Position numbers and translations under genes: made by a program. The notes beneath the pieces are model-generated. The model did no database searches and was not told where the DNA came from. It saw nothing but the letters and a program-made list of their open reading frames with translations. From Mimachlamys varia (taxonomy: Eukaryota > Mollusca > Bivalvia > Pectinida > Pectinidae): DNA of 64,000 nt. Below, in pieces: positions 1 to 12,355 of this stretch. The stretch's first letter is position 1; each line of letters begins with the position of its first letter. The DNA lies in NCBI GenBank assembly GCA_947623455.1, contig OX392530.1, positions 27,993,405 through 28,057,404 of the forward strand, in the 5' to 3' direction.

Positions 1-61
1 GAACTTGCAGATGTAACACCAAAACCCTGAACATATTGTTAAACTGATTTTCGCTTATAGT

Positions 62-1649
62 TCAGTTCACCTTAATGCTACGGTGATGAAACAGGGCTGT
101 AGCTCCGGCAGCGAAGGCCTCATGACACTCATAAACAACGGATCCAGGAAATGTGGTAGCTAGTTCTATAATAACACGCTCGTGCAAATTAAGTTCTTGC
201 CTGCGATTTGGGTAACATTCACACATAATGTTTCTATACATGGAAAAGTCCTTAACAAACTCCTGCGATTTCCACAAACGTGGGTCTGTGTGGAACTGGA
301 CTGATCGCTCCTCAATATCGATGTATCAAGTGTACCTTGATCGATCATAATCATAGGATGGTAATAATAGTACACTGTAAGGCTAAATAAACAATTGGCT
401 GGCGTATGGCTGAAGGTACAGCTTATATTGTTGGTGGGGATTCAGATGCTACAACCTTCTGTTTTAGCCGGGCGTCATGCTGAGTTACAGGATTGTTTGG
501 TAGGAATCCTGCTGCAGTTTTGGATCTAGGGTCGATGAGGACACGGCATGTTTTAGTATGACCGGGACCTGTACTGCTGTTGATGTGTTCTGACTCAAGA
601 TTATCTGTTCCAGCCTAGTTACATGATCCTTTAGGGCTGCCAGTGTATCATTATCTGGTCCCGGCTTACCACTGGGTTCGACAGTGTGTGGAGGGATATT
701 AACTGTTGATGAGGTAGCGTTACGGTTACTGCTGATAACAAAGAGGTCTTCACTATTGTCACACTGCTGTTTTCTTTATATTTATTTTTAGTATGCTTGA
801 AAGCATTGACGAAAACTGTATTCACATTGAAAAATAGTTTAGTTCCTGAACAATAGCAATGATTATGATTTTAAAAGAATGCTTAAAATAAACAAAGAAT
901 ATTTTTTTTAAAAAATGCAGTGACAACAAATACTGTCATGTGTAGATAAAATGTTGACAAATGCAAGCGTTCTGTACGGCACCGGAATTACCCTGTCGTC
1001 TGATAGGCCTAGAACTATCCGCCGTCAAGCCATCAGAATTGTTCTTCTACCCGTGTTATATTCAGTATTGCAATGGTCCTCTTAAAATTCAAAGCATACA
1101 AATCACTCCGAAAATCTCACAAAATAAATGTTGTAGATGGAACTACGTTTTGTTCCGGTTATTGTTATGATGGTTGCTAAGACCGTGTCACGAACTGTGT
1201 AACACTTTCCGGCGAAAACGGCTGTTCTGTCTCCGACGTCACTCCAAGGTAAAAACATAAAAAATGCATTTTTTTTATTAAGCTGTGCGTTAACAGATAA
1301 AATAAAAATAATAATGATGTAAACATAAGGAATAAAATTACGTTATTCATGGTAAATATATCCAAAAAGGCAATGCTGTTATGACCTCATGGATGTTGAA
1401 CAAATAAATTTCATTTTTTAAGTATTATTGGAGTAGAATTGTCTTGTAAAAACCTCTGGGGGGTCTTATATTCCTTTCTAGCAGCTGCTCCCTGACTTCA
1501 CTAATTGTCCAGTTATCGGGCTTACTAGAGTCCCACATGTTGTAATGACTACCTTGTACGCTGACATCAGAATCGAGATTGTTTCTAGTGGCAGTGTCTT
1601 GATTTGGAGCTCTCCGTTTTCGTCCACGGGTTTGACCACGTCCAGACAT
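62..1649 (-). pseudogene. Degenerate gag-like ORF of a retroelement
   Basis: Three minus-strand pieces read in the same direction. The 5' piece (1649-1425) starts with ATG, is rich in Arg/Gly (MSGRGQTRGRKRR) and then has a SAP-like helix pair with W-T-x-x-x-V-R-E-Q-L and a following R-P-P-R-G-F. A middle piece near 690-600 reads as a short coiled-coil-like stretch (LAALKDHVTRLEQIIL) and soon meets stops. The 3' piece (277-62) resembles a retroelement capsid segment, with W-x-S-Q-E-F and Y-E-C-H-E-A-F-A-A-G-A-T-A-L. This order (basic N-terminus, SAP-like, coiled coil, capsid-like) matches gag-like ORFs of mollusc and amphioxus retroelements as I remember them. Stops and frameshifts between the pieces mark it as dead. 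No RT or recombinase part is seen next to it; the rest would lie left of the window. The family is an inference. Confidence 0.45.
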
Positions 1650-1935
1650 GATGTTACGTTAGTGGTGTAACGAAGTCTTGGTTGTATGACTTGTTGAAGA
1701 TTGATGTTCTTTAACTGTGATAATCTAGATGTTTAGGTCGAATATATTGAAGTCTTTTAGAGAGGCCAACAAAGTTTTGGAATAAGTCTATCTTTTCTGA
1801 GATTGAAGTCTAGATTAGATGTCTTGACATCCTTACTACCTTAGTTGTAAGTAAGGAGCTATTTATATAGAATATGTGAATTAGTTTTAAGAAGGGGGAC
1901 GTCCTTCAATTGCCAAATCTTTCAATTTCACTTTC

Positions 1936-2405
1936 AGGTATGACGATGTGCTATCTATACTAAACAAGAAGTTTGCTGACCTAGTCGATCGTCTATACCT
2001 TACTAAACTTGAGATTAAAGACACAACAGACTCTCCTACATCAGCTTCTTACCTCGATCTTTACTTAAATTATGACCAACACGGGCAACGTACTACTAAG
2101 CTGTATGATAAAGGTGACAATTTCGATTTACCAATTGTGAACTTTCCCTTTCTTGATAGTAACTTCTTTGTCCTATGGTGTTTACTTTTCGCAGTTGATT
2201 CGTTATTCTAGGGCTTGCTCTGAATATCGAGATTGTTGTGATAGATGTCAACTGCTAACGAACAAACTTACGGCACAGGGATTCGGAAGATGCAGGTTGA
2301 TGAAGACTATGGGCAAGTGTTATGGTCGTCATCTTGATCTCATCGAGAAATATTCTGTATCTTTGTGTGATATGAAGATGGACGTTTTTGAGTTTGCTTA
2401 TTAGT
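1936..2405 (+). pseudogene. Reverse transcriptase C-terminal fragment (frameshifted)
   Basis: The fragment opens with R-Y-D-D-V-L-S, the YxDD box of reverse transcriptase motif C, followed by LEIKDTTDSPTSASYLDLYL and TKLYDKGDNFDLPIVNFPFL. A frameshift near 2165 moves the reading to the next frame, which carries SYGVYFSQLIRYSRAC and GRHLDLIEKY and ends at a stop at 2402-2404. The arrangement after YxDD resembles Penelope-like RTs (a FLD-type box followed by a YRKP-like box), but I cannot fix the class. The 5' part of the RT is missing. A second, more diverged copy of the same C-terminus lies at 61000-61290, and shared 3' sequence recurs near 35.6 and 61.9 kb. Confidence 0.6.
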
Positions 2406-3034
2406 GTGTTTACTTGTTGTTATGACAATGATGACTCGGTTCTCATTTTGAAGAGTGATGCTTACTTGGATGTCACCAAGATTTGCATGACGGGTGTCGT
2501 CGATGAAGCAGAAGACGTTTACTTGTTCGGTATACCTGGTCTTATTCTCATGTGCTTTTACAAGAGTCTCCATATAAATATTTCCTTTGTTCCTATTTTG
2601 CCCCTAGTTTAATCGATATTGAGTTCGGATTATAGTTTTGTTGACGCTTTGGTATTCTCTGATTTTTTTTTTAATGCATACATGTAACATACGGTACATC
2701 TGGCAGCTCTCTGAGTGCTACACTGGTCAAGGCTGATGGAGAAGAGTTATTGAATTTCTCCCAGATAATGACTGCATGCTGGTCTTATCTAGATCTGGGG
2801 CAAAAACAATAACATTGGACTGGGGCATATTTCAGCTTGAAAATTTGTTTATCTGTGAGAGATACATGTAGTAAACATAAAACGTTGCAGCGTCTCAGTA
2901 TACTAGTATATTGCCTTTGTGTTGTTGACCCGAGATACACTCTTGTACTGTGTATATAACCCTTAAATGACCCAGACGGTCAGCATAAATCTCTCGAGGC
3001 TTGCTTGTTGGCAGTATGTGTATTTAATTGGATC
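2406..3034. other. 3' flank of the RT fragment, then unassigned sequence
   Basis: Positions 2406-2640 share sequence with 61290-61560 (for example the run ending in GCTTTGGTATT followed by CTGATTTTT), so they are 3' sequence of the same retroelement family. From about 2650 to the CACTA element I see no supported gene or repeat. Confidence 0.4.
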
Positions 3035-3037
3035 AAG
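3035..3037. repeat. Target site duplication AAG, left
   Basis: AAG immediately precedes the CACTACT terminus and matches AAG directly after TAGTG at 12361-12363. A 3-bp duplication is the hallmark of CACTA insertion. Three bases alone could match by chance; the position exactly at both termini is what supports it. Confidence 0.7.
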
Positions 3038-3049
3038 CACTACTATATC

Positions 3050-3560
3050 ATATGTCATTAAAGTGTCATTAAAACTACATTAATTTTTAATGGGAAAATT
3101 AATTAAAATCCATTAATTTCTTCCATTAAATTTGAGATTAAAATTAATTAAATGGTACATGGTTAAGGATAATTAAAATTCATTAAATTGAATTAAAAGT
3201 TTACTGTAATAATAATGTTTAATGATCATTAAAAAATACCGATATTTAAGACAAAATTAATGACCATTAAATTCTCTAATTAATTATCATTAAAATGGCA
3301 TTAATTATTAACAGTATTTTAATGATAATTAATTGTGGATTTTTCATGAGTAATTGACGATTTAAGGATAATTAATCTGTTTAAAATTCATTAAAAGGTA
3401 CATGGTTAAACTCATTAAAAGTTTTAATTGTCATGACATTTGAATTAGTTTCTTCTGTACAACATTTTAATGAAAGTTAACATTTTATAATTTTGGTCAT
3501 TTACTAATTAAATGACACCAATCTTACTAAATATTAACCTAAAAAATATCCAAATTCAAT
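3050..3560. repeat. Left subterminal repeat array (ATTAAA/TTAAT motifs)
   Basis: Very dense short motifs of the type CATTAAA, TTAATG and AATTAA occur in both orientations with irregular spacing; TCATTAAA recurs many times. The matching array at the right end lies in mirror position. In plant CACTA elements such arrays are binding sites for the TnpA-type protein; here the partner could be the minus-strand companion protein (inference). Confidence 0.75.
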
Positions 3561-3864
3561 GTGATGCATGATTAAAGGATATATGTACATGTAATTATAT
3601 GCACTGTATTAAACAATGTATGCCTTAAGCTTGAGAAAATTAAAAATTAAAAAAATTCAGACTTTTGTTATTCTTTATATCCATGAATATGGTAAAAGCA
3701 GCTTAATTAGCTACATTAATATTTATGATCACAACCACGTGCACATTTCCCGACATTAATCCTGGCACTGGAATGTTATAAAGCACACAAACAAATCCAA
3801 AATGAATATATATATCTTAGATCACTTGAAGATCCAGACTTGGTGGTAAAACAACGGAAGAGCG

Positions 3865-6253
3865 CTAGGTATTAGGTGGTTCATCAGATTTGGTTCCAAG
3901 GTAGTGCTTTATTATGCCTTTCAGTCTATTCTTCACATCCTCTGTGACCGTGATGTGTCTAGCTGCTAATCCTCCTGTCTCATTAAGATGAACTTTACAT
4001 GATGGCATCACACATACTTGATAATTACTGTCTGGGTTGTGTTGCTTGTCTAATTTATTAAGGAGTGTTGTTTGTTTATCATTCACAATCACATCAATGC
4101 ATTTACCTTTGATTTTCGCAATGGGTTTCATGCAATTTATCACCGATATCCCCTCATCATTCACTAATAAGGCTCCCAGGTAAACCTTTCCCCCGCCCCA
4201 CTCGTATAAACATGCTCGTGAGTTTGAGCTTGCTGCTGATGTGTTGTCAAGTCGCGGGGATTGTTTCATATCTAGGCCTTTAGACCTTTTTGTTTTACGT
4301 TTCGTAGCACTACTAGGTTTTGATAATTGTGGTAATTCATGATCAATATCCTCGAGCTCTGTATCTGAATCCTCAAGCACGGTATTCGTACCCATGTAGT
4401 CAACATCAGATTCAACGTGTGATGAACTGTCAATGTCAGTACTAGTACTAGTAGTACTAGTAGTACTAGTATTAAGATTCCTGACAAACTTAAAGTCTGA
4501 CAACTTTGACTTTCCTTGCTTAGGTTTTTTCACTGGTGTTGTTGACGATTTTACAGATGGCACATCTGGTTGGAGACGTGAACGTCTCCATGTTATTACT
4601 TTCTTCAGCAAGTTATTGCCAAATATAGTCTCACCGTCACATGAGAAATCCAGGTTTGGCAATTCTACTTCTAGTTCTGCAGCCCGTGGCATCACTGATG
4701 TTACAACTAGCTCACAAAATTGATCTCCAGCCTTACCATGGCCACAATAAACACCTTTTCCAATGACCTCCCCTTGGTCACAAGATAGAATTTTGACACT
4801 TTCTCCTTCCTTAAATATATGTCCACTTTCATCTTGTTTGTCGATACTTGTATTTGCACTGGATGAAGATAACACACGGCAGATTGACTTTCTCTTCCCA
4901 CAACATTTGTCATGTAAGTATTTTCTGCGATTTTGAAGGGCATCAACAAGTCTACTAACAACCTCTCTCCTGTATGGCTTGAGATTGGGACAGGCAAAGA
5001 ATACTTTGGCTAAAAAGTCTTCTTTCTTTCTGTCGAAGTTTTCATTAAGTGGGGCTGCTCTTTTCCATAGTTTTGCAGCCTTGGCTGCGTCACGCACAAG
5101 TCCTGTAAAATATGATTGTGCAGGTGTGGGTATCCCTCTCCTGTGTTTTTTTCTCAACATATCCATTGGGGCATGCACGCCCGCAAATGAGGGTCCATCG
5201 TTTGATTTTTTTTCAGTATCGGGAACATTCATGTCATCATGATCATGATCAGCATTGATTTCCACAGCCTCAGGAGCAATTGGATTATTATGCCCAGCAG
5301 CACTAGGCCTACTACTAACAGATTTCTTCAGGAACTGTCGAATTTTATATCGGTCCAGAAATGATGTTTTGAATACATCTTCTATGTCACCTTCCGTGAA
5401 TGTTTCTACCATCTCGACAGTGACACCAGTTTCTGCAATTAGGTAAAGAAATACATTGTAAGCAAGATGTACTGTATTAATTAAATTGCACTCGTCGAGT
5501 CATAACAGAACTAATTAAGTAGTAGAAACATCAACAAAAATGTTCATGTATATTATCCGACATATCTAGCTGCGATGCCGTAACTCACGACGAGTAGTGG
5601 TGGGTATCGCAAACAGTAAACCGTATCGCGATAATATCAATATTTTTTTAAAAAAATATCGCGGTATTATTGATATAGAAATTTTATCTAAATCTAATAT
5701 AAATTATAAACTACCGCAATATTTTTTCAGCAACATTTTCACTTAAACAGCATCAAGTTTTTGAAATTGGGCAGAAATACAGTACTAGACAGTAACGCAG
5801 GGCCTTGTCTAGCTGTATTAAATGTCAACTTCAAGACTTGGAAAATTTTAAATTATAAATTTCTAAAATTGCCAACAAGATCTATATATAGTCACGTGAC
5901 AAAAGTAAAAGTGACGCCAACGTCCGGTCGGTGTTCTGGCATGCAATAAGCCCGGTTGAGTGTTTTTTTCCCTTATTTCAGATTTCGTTGAAATACATCA
6001 TCGAGTCCCTGCTATTTTAGAGTTAACAAACTGATATACCTATCAATAAAAACTTAACAAATCCCCAGTTATTAAAAAAAAAAAACTGCACACAAGTGGC
6101 GCGAAAGTGCCGTTGAACTTCTGCTGGAAGTTATTCAATCAGTATAAAAATCAAATAGACTATGCATTGTGATATGTACTGCACTGTACCTGTTAGGCAT
6201 TTTGTTCCCTCTGTTGAAAGACCGATGACCTGACAGAGCTGTTGAACATCCAT
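3865..6253 (-). CDS. CACTA companion protein, two exons (SAM-like + TNP1-like)
   Basis: Exon 1 is 6253-6190 (ATG at 6253, 21 codons plus one base, donor G|GTACAG). Exon 2 is 5432-3865 (acceptor TTGCAG) and ends at TAG. The phases agree and give 543 residues. Residues 1-58 look like a SAM-type helical bundle (SLIKE pattern: LTETGVTVEMVETFTEGDIE, then D-R-Y-K-I-R-Q-F-L-K-K). Residues about 125-197 are a helical basic stretch. Residues about 230-309 (GESVKILSCDQGEVIGKGVY ... ITWRRSRLQ) resemble the TNP1/EN-SPM domain of plant CACTA elements, with a G-x-V-I-G-K-G core and a final W-x-x-S-R-L. A Ser/Thr/Asp-rich linker and a second globular segment (YEWGGGKVYLGALLVNDEG) follow. It is divergent from the transposase across about 420 bp. 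By position and domain it could be the TnpA-like factor that binds the subterminal repeats. The domain calls are inferences; the exon structure is well supported. Confidence 0.7.
5580..5760. repeat. AT/CG-mixed MITE-like segment in the companion-gene intron
   Basis: Within intron 5433-6189 there is a segment with repeated TATCGCGATAATATCAATA-type motifs around a T/A run (CCGTATCGCGATAATATC ... ATATCGCGGTATTATTGA). It looks like a small non-autonomous element that inserted into the CACTA intron. Ends and target duplication were not resolved. Confidence 0.3.
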
Positions 6254-6675
6254 TTTTGATTTGCTCGCGTACTACGGCTGATGAAACTTGAAAGTTCTGC
6301 AAAGCTCGTTTTGATAGCAGACGATCCGCGTGCACTGGTGTTAATTTGTAACCAATCAGGAGTACTTTTATAAACGACTCGCGGCCATGTGCCCAATCAA
6401 ATCTTCGCTTGTACATAGGAGGAAACAAGCCGGTGTAATGTCAATTAAACTCCCAATTTTTTACCCTTAACCCCTTTAATTAGCGACTGAGTTTCCTCAG
6501 TTTCAGTCGATTAGGAAGTTAAATTACTTAAACCCATCCATCAATTTTGTCAATGTGTTATTAATAAGAATTAAATCCCGATTGCTCTTTTACCACAATC
6601 CCGTTCGGGTATTAAATAGACTGGCTCACTTTTCCATGTACACCGGTACTTACAGCGGAAGCAGCATGGGGAAAA
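6254..6675. promoter_or_regulatory. Divergent promoter region between the two CACTA genes
   Basis: This 422-bp gap separates the two start codons, which face away from each other. A TATA-like ATTAAATAGA sits at 6611-6620, about 57 bp before the transposase ATG, with a plausible start region near 6640. A short out-of-frame upstream ATG at 6667 could dampen translation. No clear TATA box was seen for the minus gene. A shared regulatory region would couple the two proteins (inference). Confidence 0.4.
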
Positions 6676-9600
6676 ATGCCTGCTCGAAAGAGGGTTTGTA
6701 ATTGCCGGTTATGTAAAAGTTGTTACGAACCTATCGATACTCGAACTATTGAATCTCACAATGCAAAGTATGGAATATTTAAAAGCGACAGTGACATTGA
6801 GTCGGAGCCTTCACCCGTCTCGTCTCCACACCGTCACCGATGGCCTACGAAATCAAACATCGATACCGATGAGGATTCCAACTCACGATCCACCAATCTT
6901 GCTTTTAATGTTGGAAGGTAAATAATTAATATAAATAATAAGTTATTTATCCCATTGTTCTTTTCAAAGCTGATTTGATTGTTTATCATTGAAAAATGTG
7001 GTCTAACTTTTAATAGTAAGCGTAAGCCTATTACAACTAAATTTAAAGTGTGTTGGTGTTGTTTTGTTCCCACGATCTTGCCGATGGTTATTTTGCAAGA
7101 CACCATATATATAATAATCAGCAATGTAGTACCGTAGTATCTATCGAAGCAATTTAGTTTTTCATGTACAAAATAATTCAATATGTAATACAAATGTAGT
7201 TCTTTGTTTATAATATAAATATTTAGCTAGTTTTCATAAATTCTGAAAATATAATTCCAGATCGAGTTCAGACACTGAATTGACAGCTACTTTCCAGGAG
7301 CCATTAATTTTGTCAGAAGATGTTCAGCATACACATTTTGTATCTCTGCCCAAAGATTTTCTTCAAATTGATAGTGGTGAAAGGTAAGTAAATACTATTT
7401 TATATGCCATCTTTAAATATCAAATCTGCACACGACTCATAAAAATAACTTGAATCTTTCTTGAGACTTATACTGCAAGCCTGATACATGTATTACATTA
7501 AGTAACATTATTTTATATGTAAATACATACCGGTGTATATTTGTTCAATTATGTTGCCATGTGAGTTATATATTATAGGAAAATGGTAATTTGTTTTTTT
7601 CAGTAGCTTGATTGTCGATCAGATATTAGATCAGAATTTATACTTAAATAATCATTAAAATTTTGAATGAATTGAGTAATGTGTATATTAGAATTTGCAT
7701 TCAATATAAACTATTTTTAATTGCCATGCAGAACAAATGTATACAAGAAATAATGCCAACCTAAGTAGTAATTATTGATTGTGCTTATGTCATATTTAGA
7801 GAAATATTTAATAAATACATGTACAGTCATATGATAAATGTTTTGTTACAGTTTGGACATCCATATGCATGATGCTTTTACAGCTGATTTGAATGAAGTT
7901 GAACAACATGCAGTGGATGCATTTGAAAGGTATGCTATTCATGATCAGTATCCATGTGGAGGAAATTGACTTTAATAAAAAAGAAAACACTACAGGGTTC
8001 TGAACTGTTATGGACATATGTGGGCATATTTACGACAAATTGCATCATATGTGTTAATTAATTAGGCCAAGGAGAGGGTAAATGGGGATATTTGACATTT
8101 TAATATTTAACATCAGTGAACCACAGTCATTTGAATTTAGTTTTCAAGTATAAAAATAAATGAATAAAATAATAATAACAAAAAACAATTTCACACCATA
8201 CTCTGGGTATAGTATTAAAGCGAATTTTGTCCCAGATCGGTTCTTTTTTAATTACTAAAAAGTAGGTGTTAGTTTTTAGCCCACCATCATCATGATCAGA
8301 TGGTGGGCTGTTAAAATCGCCCTGCGTCTGTGGTCCGTCCTTAAACAATTCTTGTTTAATACCGCTATCTCTCACAAAGTACTGGCGGGATCTTTCTCAA
8401 ATTTCATATGTAGGTTATTACCCTTGGTCCCTAAGCTTGTTGTGCACTAACATTTTGAAACTGGTCACAAAAAACAAAATGGCCACCAGTCGGCCGTCTT
8501 AGGTTGCCATTGGTTACTATTTAAATTCCTTGAAGAGAGATGACCATAAGGGGTCATGGGACCTCCTGTTATACATTGCTGTTTTAGCGACAACCTCCAT
8601 TTGAAATGACATTGTAATTAAAACTGAATTTGATATTTGATTGAATGTTAGTGAACTATTTAAGGCAGCAATATAATGCAAGCCCTCTGAATATTTCAGA
8701 TTGAAGATAAGTTTGGTCTCAATATAGATATATAATATAATCAGCTATCAGTATTAAATTTATTTAAACTGAATTGCAATGTTTTTTTCTTTTAAATTCA
8801 GATCATCAACCTATGATGAAGAATCCAGTGATGGAATTTCTAGTATCGCCGATGATAGTGATATTGATACAGACAGTAGTTATGACTCTGAACCTAATCT
8901 TCCAAAAGAAGTCAATCAATGGTCCTTCTTCTATGATAAAGATCAATACTCGTCACATTTAGCTGTTACAAAGATTCCAGGAACAAATACCACCATATTG
9001 CAATGGCTATGTGTCAACTTTGATGTGTTTTCCTCTCACCCATCGATAAGCAAAACAGCGTTTTCAAGTTTTCTTAATATGCAAGCAAAGATCCTTGGCA
9101 ACAGAAACAACATTCATCTTCCTACATCCTACTACGAGGCACGGAAACTTATAAACCCTTATCTGATACAGAAAAAAGTTTTTCATGCATGTGTGAATGA
9201 TTGCCTGCTGTTCCGAAATACTGAACAACTCATGCATGCTGATCTTACTTCTTGTCCAACTTGCGGTGAAGCACGATATATTGATAACAACTCTAAATGT
9301 CTTGTGCCTAGAAGAAAATTTATGTACATACCTTTGGGTCCACGACTAGCTCGAATATATGGAGAAGTAAATTTAGCTAAACTAATTCAAAGTCATCCAG
9401 GAAGTGAATACTATGGAAGTGACATGTGGGACATACACCATGCACCTGTTTGGCATAAACTGTATGCTAAGGATGGGTACTTCCTTGGCGATAAAAATGG
9501 AATATCATTATCTTTTGAATTAGATGGGGTTAATCCATTTCACAACATAGGAGTTACTTACAGTATGACACCAATGATGGTTACTCTATTGAACTTGCCT

Positions 9601-11580
9601 CGCCAGGAGAGAAATCAGTTCAGTAACATTTATCTAATGGGTATAATTCCAGGGAAAGCGATTGGAAAAGCAGAAGCTTCTAACATTGGTCCTTATGTAG
9701 AGGTAATGGTGGATGAACTCCTCTATTTAACACAATGCAAAGTAGCATATCCAGGATATGATAATGCTCCTGTTAATGTCAAAATTAAACTCCTACTTTA
9801 TGTATTAGACTATCCAGGTCTTAGTAAACTCTTCAATAAGTTAGGAAGTGGGAGCTTATCTGGCTGTCACTGGTGTCTTATTGGTGGTGAAAAATGTAGT
9901 CACTTGGATAAAGTAGTCTATCTGAATAATCGACGTTATTTGACTGCGAGCGATTCACTCAGACAAGAGACGACAACTTTTGTGGACAAAACACCTGAAT
10001 TGAAAGGTAAGCCAGAACAAAGAAATTACGCAGATGAAATGCGCCATAGAACTGCTTATGACAATGCTGCTAACAAAACAAGAGCTGCGTGTGTTGCAAC
10101 TGCTACAAGGTGCAAGGGTGAATATATCTTGATGAAACTACCCGGGCATAATCGGTTAAAAGAAAGTCTTCCTGACAGCTGTCATACAATTAAAGATGTG
10201 ACTCAAAACATCATGAACATTGTAACTTGGAGAAATGTGAACATGAGTAAAATAGTAGCTGCTGAAAAGCAAAAGGACAGACAACATGTCATATCTTCAT
10301 CTGAAGAGGAAACAAGGGCACGGCATAGAATATTAACCATCAATCGTAGCAATGAGAAAGCAGCTGTTAAAAATAAAAGAAGAAAAACTATGTTGCATTG
10401 CGACAGATCTTCAGTAAATTTACCTGTTACATATCCGTTTTCTTTGACAAAAGTAGAACTGAAGCAAGCCGATGAAAGAGCAAAGAGTATGAACATACCT
10501 CTTGGTGTTGGACTTAAGCCCGCATATTTTATAAGCAAGCCTGGGAGCTTGAAATCTCATGATTGGAAAGTTCTTGCAACCGAGGGCATTTTGAAGTTTT
10601 GTTTGAAGGATTGTCTTGGGAAAGAATGCAGAGAGACTTTGTTTTCGCTCTTAGATTCTATGACAGAGTTGTGTCAGGAATGTCAAGAGGTAGATCAGCT
10701 AGAAGCTATCGAAGAGAGATTGAATAAAAGTTTGGCACTCGTCGAAAGAAATTTCCCTGTACATGCCCAAAACATAACTACTCACCTGCTTCATCATATT
10801 CCGGATGGAATACGTGAATTTGGTCCAGTGTATTCTACATGGATGTACACATTTGAGCGCTTCAATTCATGGCTCTGTAAACGCGCCATAAATATGAGAT
10901 TTCCGGAAGCTACAGCAATTGAAACCTACCTTATTTATGATTGGTGTAACTTTGTCAAGTCGTCTGGTAGGCTTCTTCAAGAAGATAATATTCCCACGTT
11001 GTCAACAGTTATTGCATCTGAACGCACAATAATGGAAGATTTTGAGGAGTCATCTCCAGGTCATGGACATGTCAAAAAAATGTTTACTCCATCAAAACGA
11101 ATGGAAAAGCTAGTCCACAAATCTTGTGGTATCAAGCTGCCAAGAGATCGGTGTCGCAAGTGTACATTCAGGAAATATGGCCGTCACATAGAGACAAATA
11201 CAAATACACACCGTGCAACAACATATACTTGTGCCGCAAAGGACAAACACCTGAAATCAAAGTCATCATACATATGTTTTGAAGAAAATCGAGGACTTCC
11301 AAATTGCAAAATTTCATCTGGGAAATATGTCCGTTTTGGACGCATTACTTGCTTTGTAGAGCATGAAAGTGAAGATAGTAAAGTAGAGCATTTTGCTTGT
11401 GTGAAGTGTTATTTCCCTGTAAACTTTGATCCAAATACAAAAATGTGGCATGCTGAAGAAGCTACACTTAGAGATCGACAAGTGTATATCAATACAGAAA
11501 GGATATCTAATCCTCTCATCACTACTGTTGAAAACAATCATATTTGGTTTTTGAATAGCAGCAAGTTACCCTTTATGTGA
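6676..11580 (+). CDS. EnSpm/CACTA Tnp2-type transposase, four exons
   Basis: Exons are 6676-6917, 7261-7383, 7852-7929 and 8802-11580. Each junction is AG|GT..CAG with leftover AG, so all introns are phase 2 and the frame stays open for 1073 residues. The N-terminus has C8-x-C10-x2-C13-x2-C16 (CNCRLCKSC), a zinc-finger-like motif. An acidic Ser-rich linker spans exons 2-4. Exon 4 carries a zinc ribbon (C278, C282, C299, C302: HACVNDC and CPTCGEARY), then the Tnp2 core: first acid in F-E-L-D389-G-V-N-P-F-H-N, second in V-L-D484-Y-P-G, and the C503-H-W-C506 motif. A DUF4218-like segment lies at about 809-865 (HLLHHIPDGIREFGPVYSTW, then MYTFERF). The third acid of the DDE/D triad was not assigned. 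It would cut and join the element ends in the nucleus. Its length and order fit animal EnSpm transposases. Confidence 0.88.
8278..8640. mobile_element. Nested non-autonomous element with terminal hairpin, in transposase intron 3
   Basis: An 11-bp perfect stem (AGCCCACCATC at 8278-8288, GATGGTGGGCT at 8299-8309, 10-base loop) is followed by GCCCTGCGTCTGTGGTCCGTCC and text typical of a dispersed repeat (TCTCTCACAAAGTACTGGCG). It has the look of a hairpin-ended Helentron/HINE-type or other non-autonomous element inserted in the 872-bp intron. The right boundary is a guess. Confidence 0.35.
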
Positions 11581-11859
11581 TGAGAATCATGAGATAAATT
11601 TAGCTTGAAGCATTTGTATCTATATTATTACTGCAGTATTTTATGAACACTTGAATAATACAGACTTTAAATTTGAATCAATGATGTAAATCATGAAGCT
11701 GGATTACGTACAATGCCTATACAATGTACATTTTAAGAGACATATATGTATATACGCCTGGTAATCAAATACAAGCTGTAGCTATATATATAATGTAATT
11801 TGGACTAATTTCATGTGGAAAATATGTCTATATATATATCTATATATACATGTAGTATA

Positions 11860-12355
11860 CCATTAAAAATATCATATTTAATATATATTAATTGTCATTA
11901 ATTAATTTTTAATATTGCTAAGAGAAATTTTGACAGTTCTAAAATGTTTTAATGACCATTGTCTCTGATTTGTAATTTTAATGACTATTAATTTATCACT
12001 CTGTATTTTAATTACCATTAATGAATGCTTCTCATGGTCATTAAATTACATCTAATATTTTCATAGTCATTAAAATGTGTTTAATGACAATTAAATTCCA
12101 AATTAATGACTCTTAAATTGAAAAAAACACAAACTAATGGGTATTAAAATATTTAACCCAATAGATTGTGTTTTTCATGGTCATGAAAGACTGTTTTAAT
12201 ACCTTTTTAATAGGCATTAAACTCTGTTTTAATGGAATATGTGGAAGTCATTAAATTAAGAAAAACACAATTTAATGTGCACTTTTAATGAAAAATTAAT
12301 AATTAATGAGACTTTAATGGGGTTTTAATGACATTTTAATTGAATTGGCATACAG
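11860..12355. repeat. Right subterminal repeat array (ATTAAA/TTAAT motifs)
   Basis: About 0.5 kb dominated by TTTAATG, CATTAAA and TAATGAC motifs in both orientations, ending just inside the TAGTG terminus. It mirrors the left array. It starts about 280 bp after the transposase stop codon, and no gene lies inside it. Confidence 0.75.

Noticed and set aside
4433..5446. Plus-strand frames opposite the companion gene
   Set aside because: Shadows of the 515-codon minus exon; no splice or motif support.
10203..10538. Minus-strand hydrophobic 111-codon frame
   Set aside because: Lies within the transposase exon 4 and is its antisense shadow.
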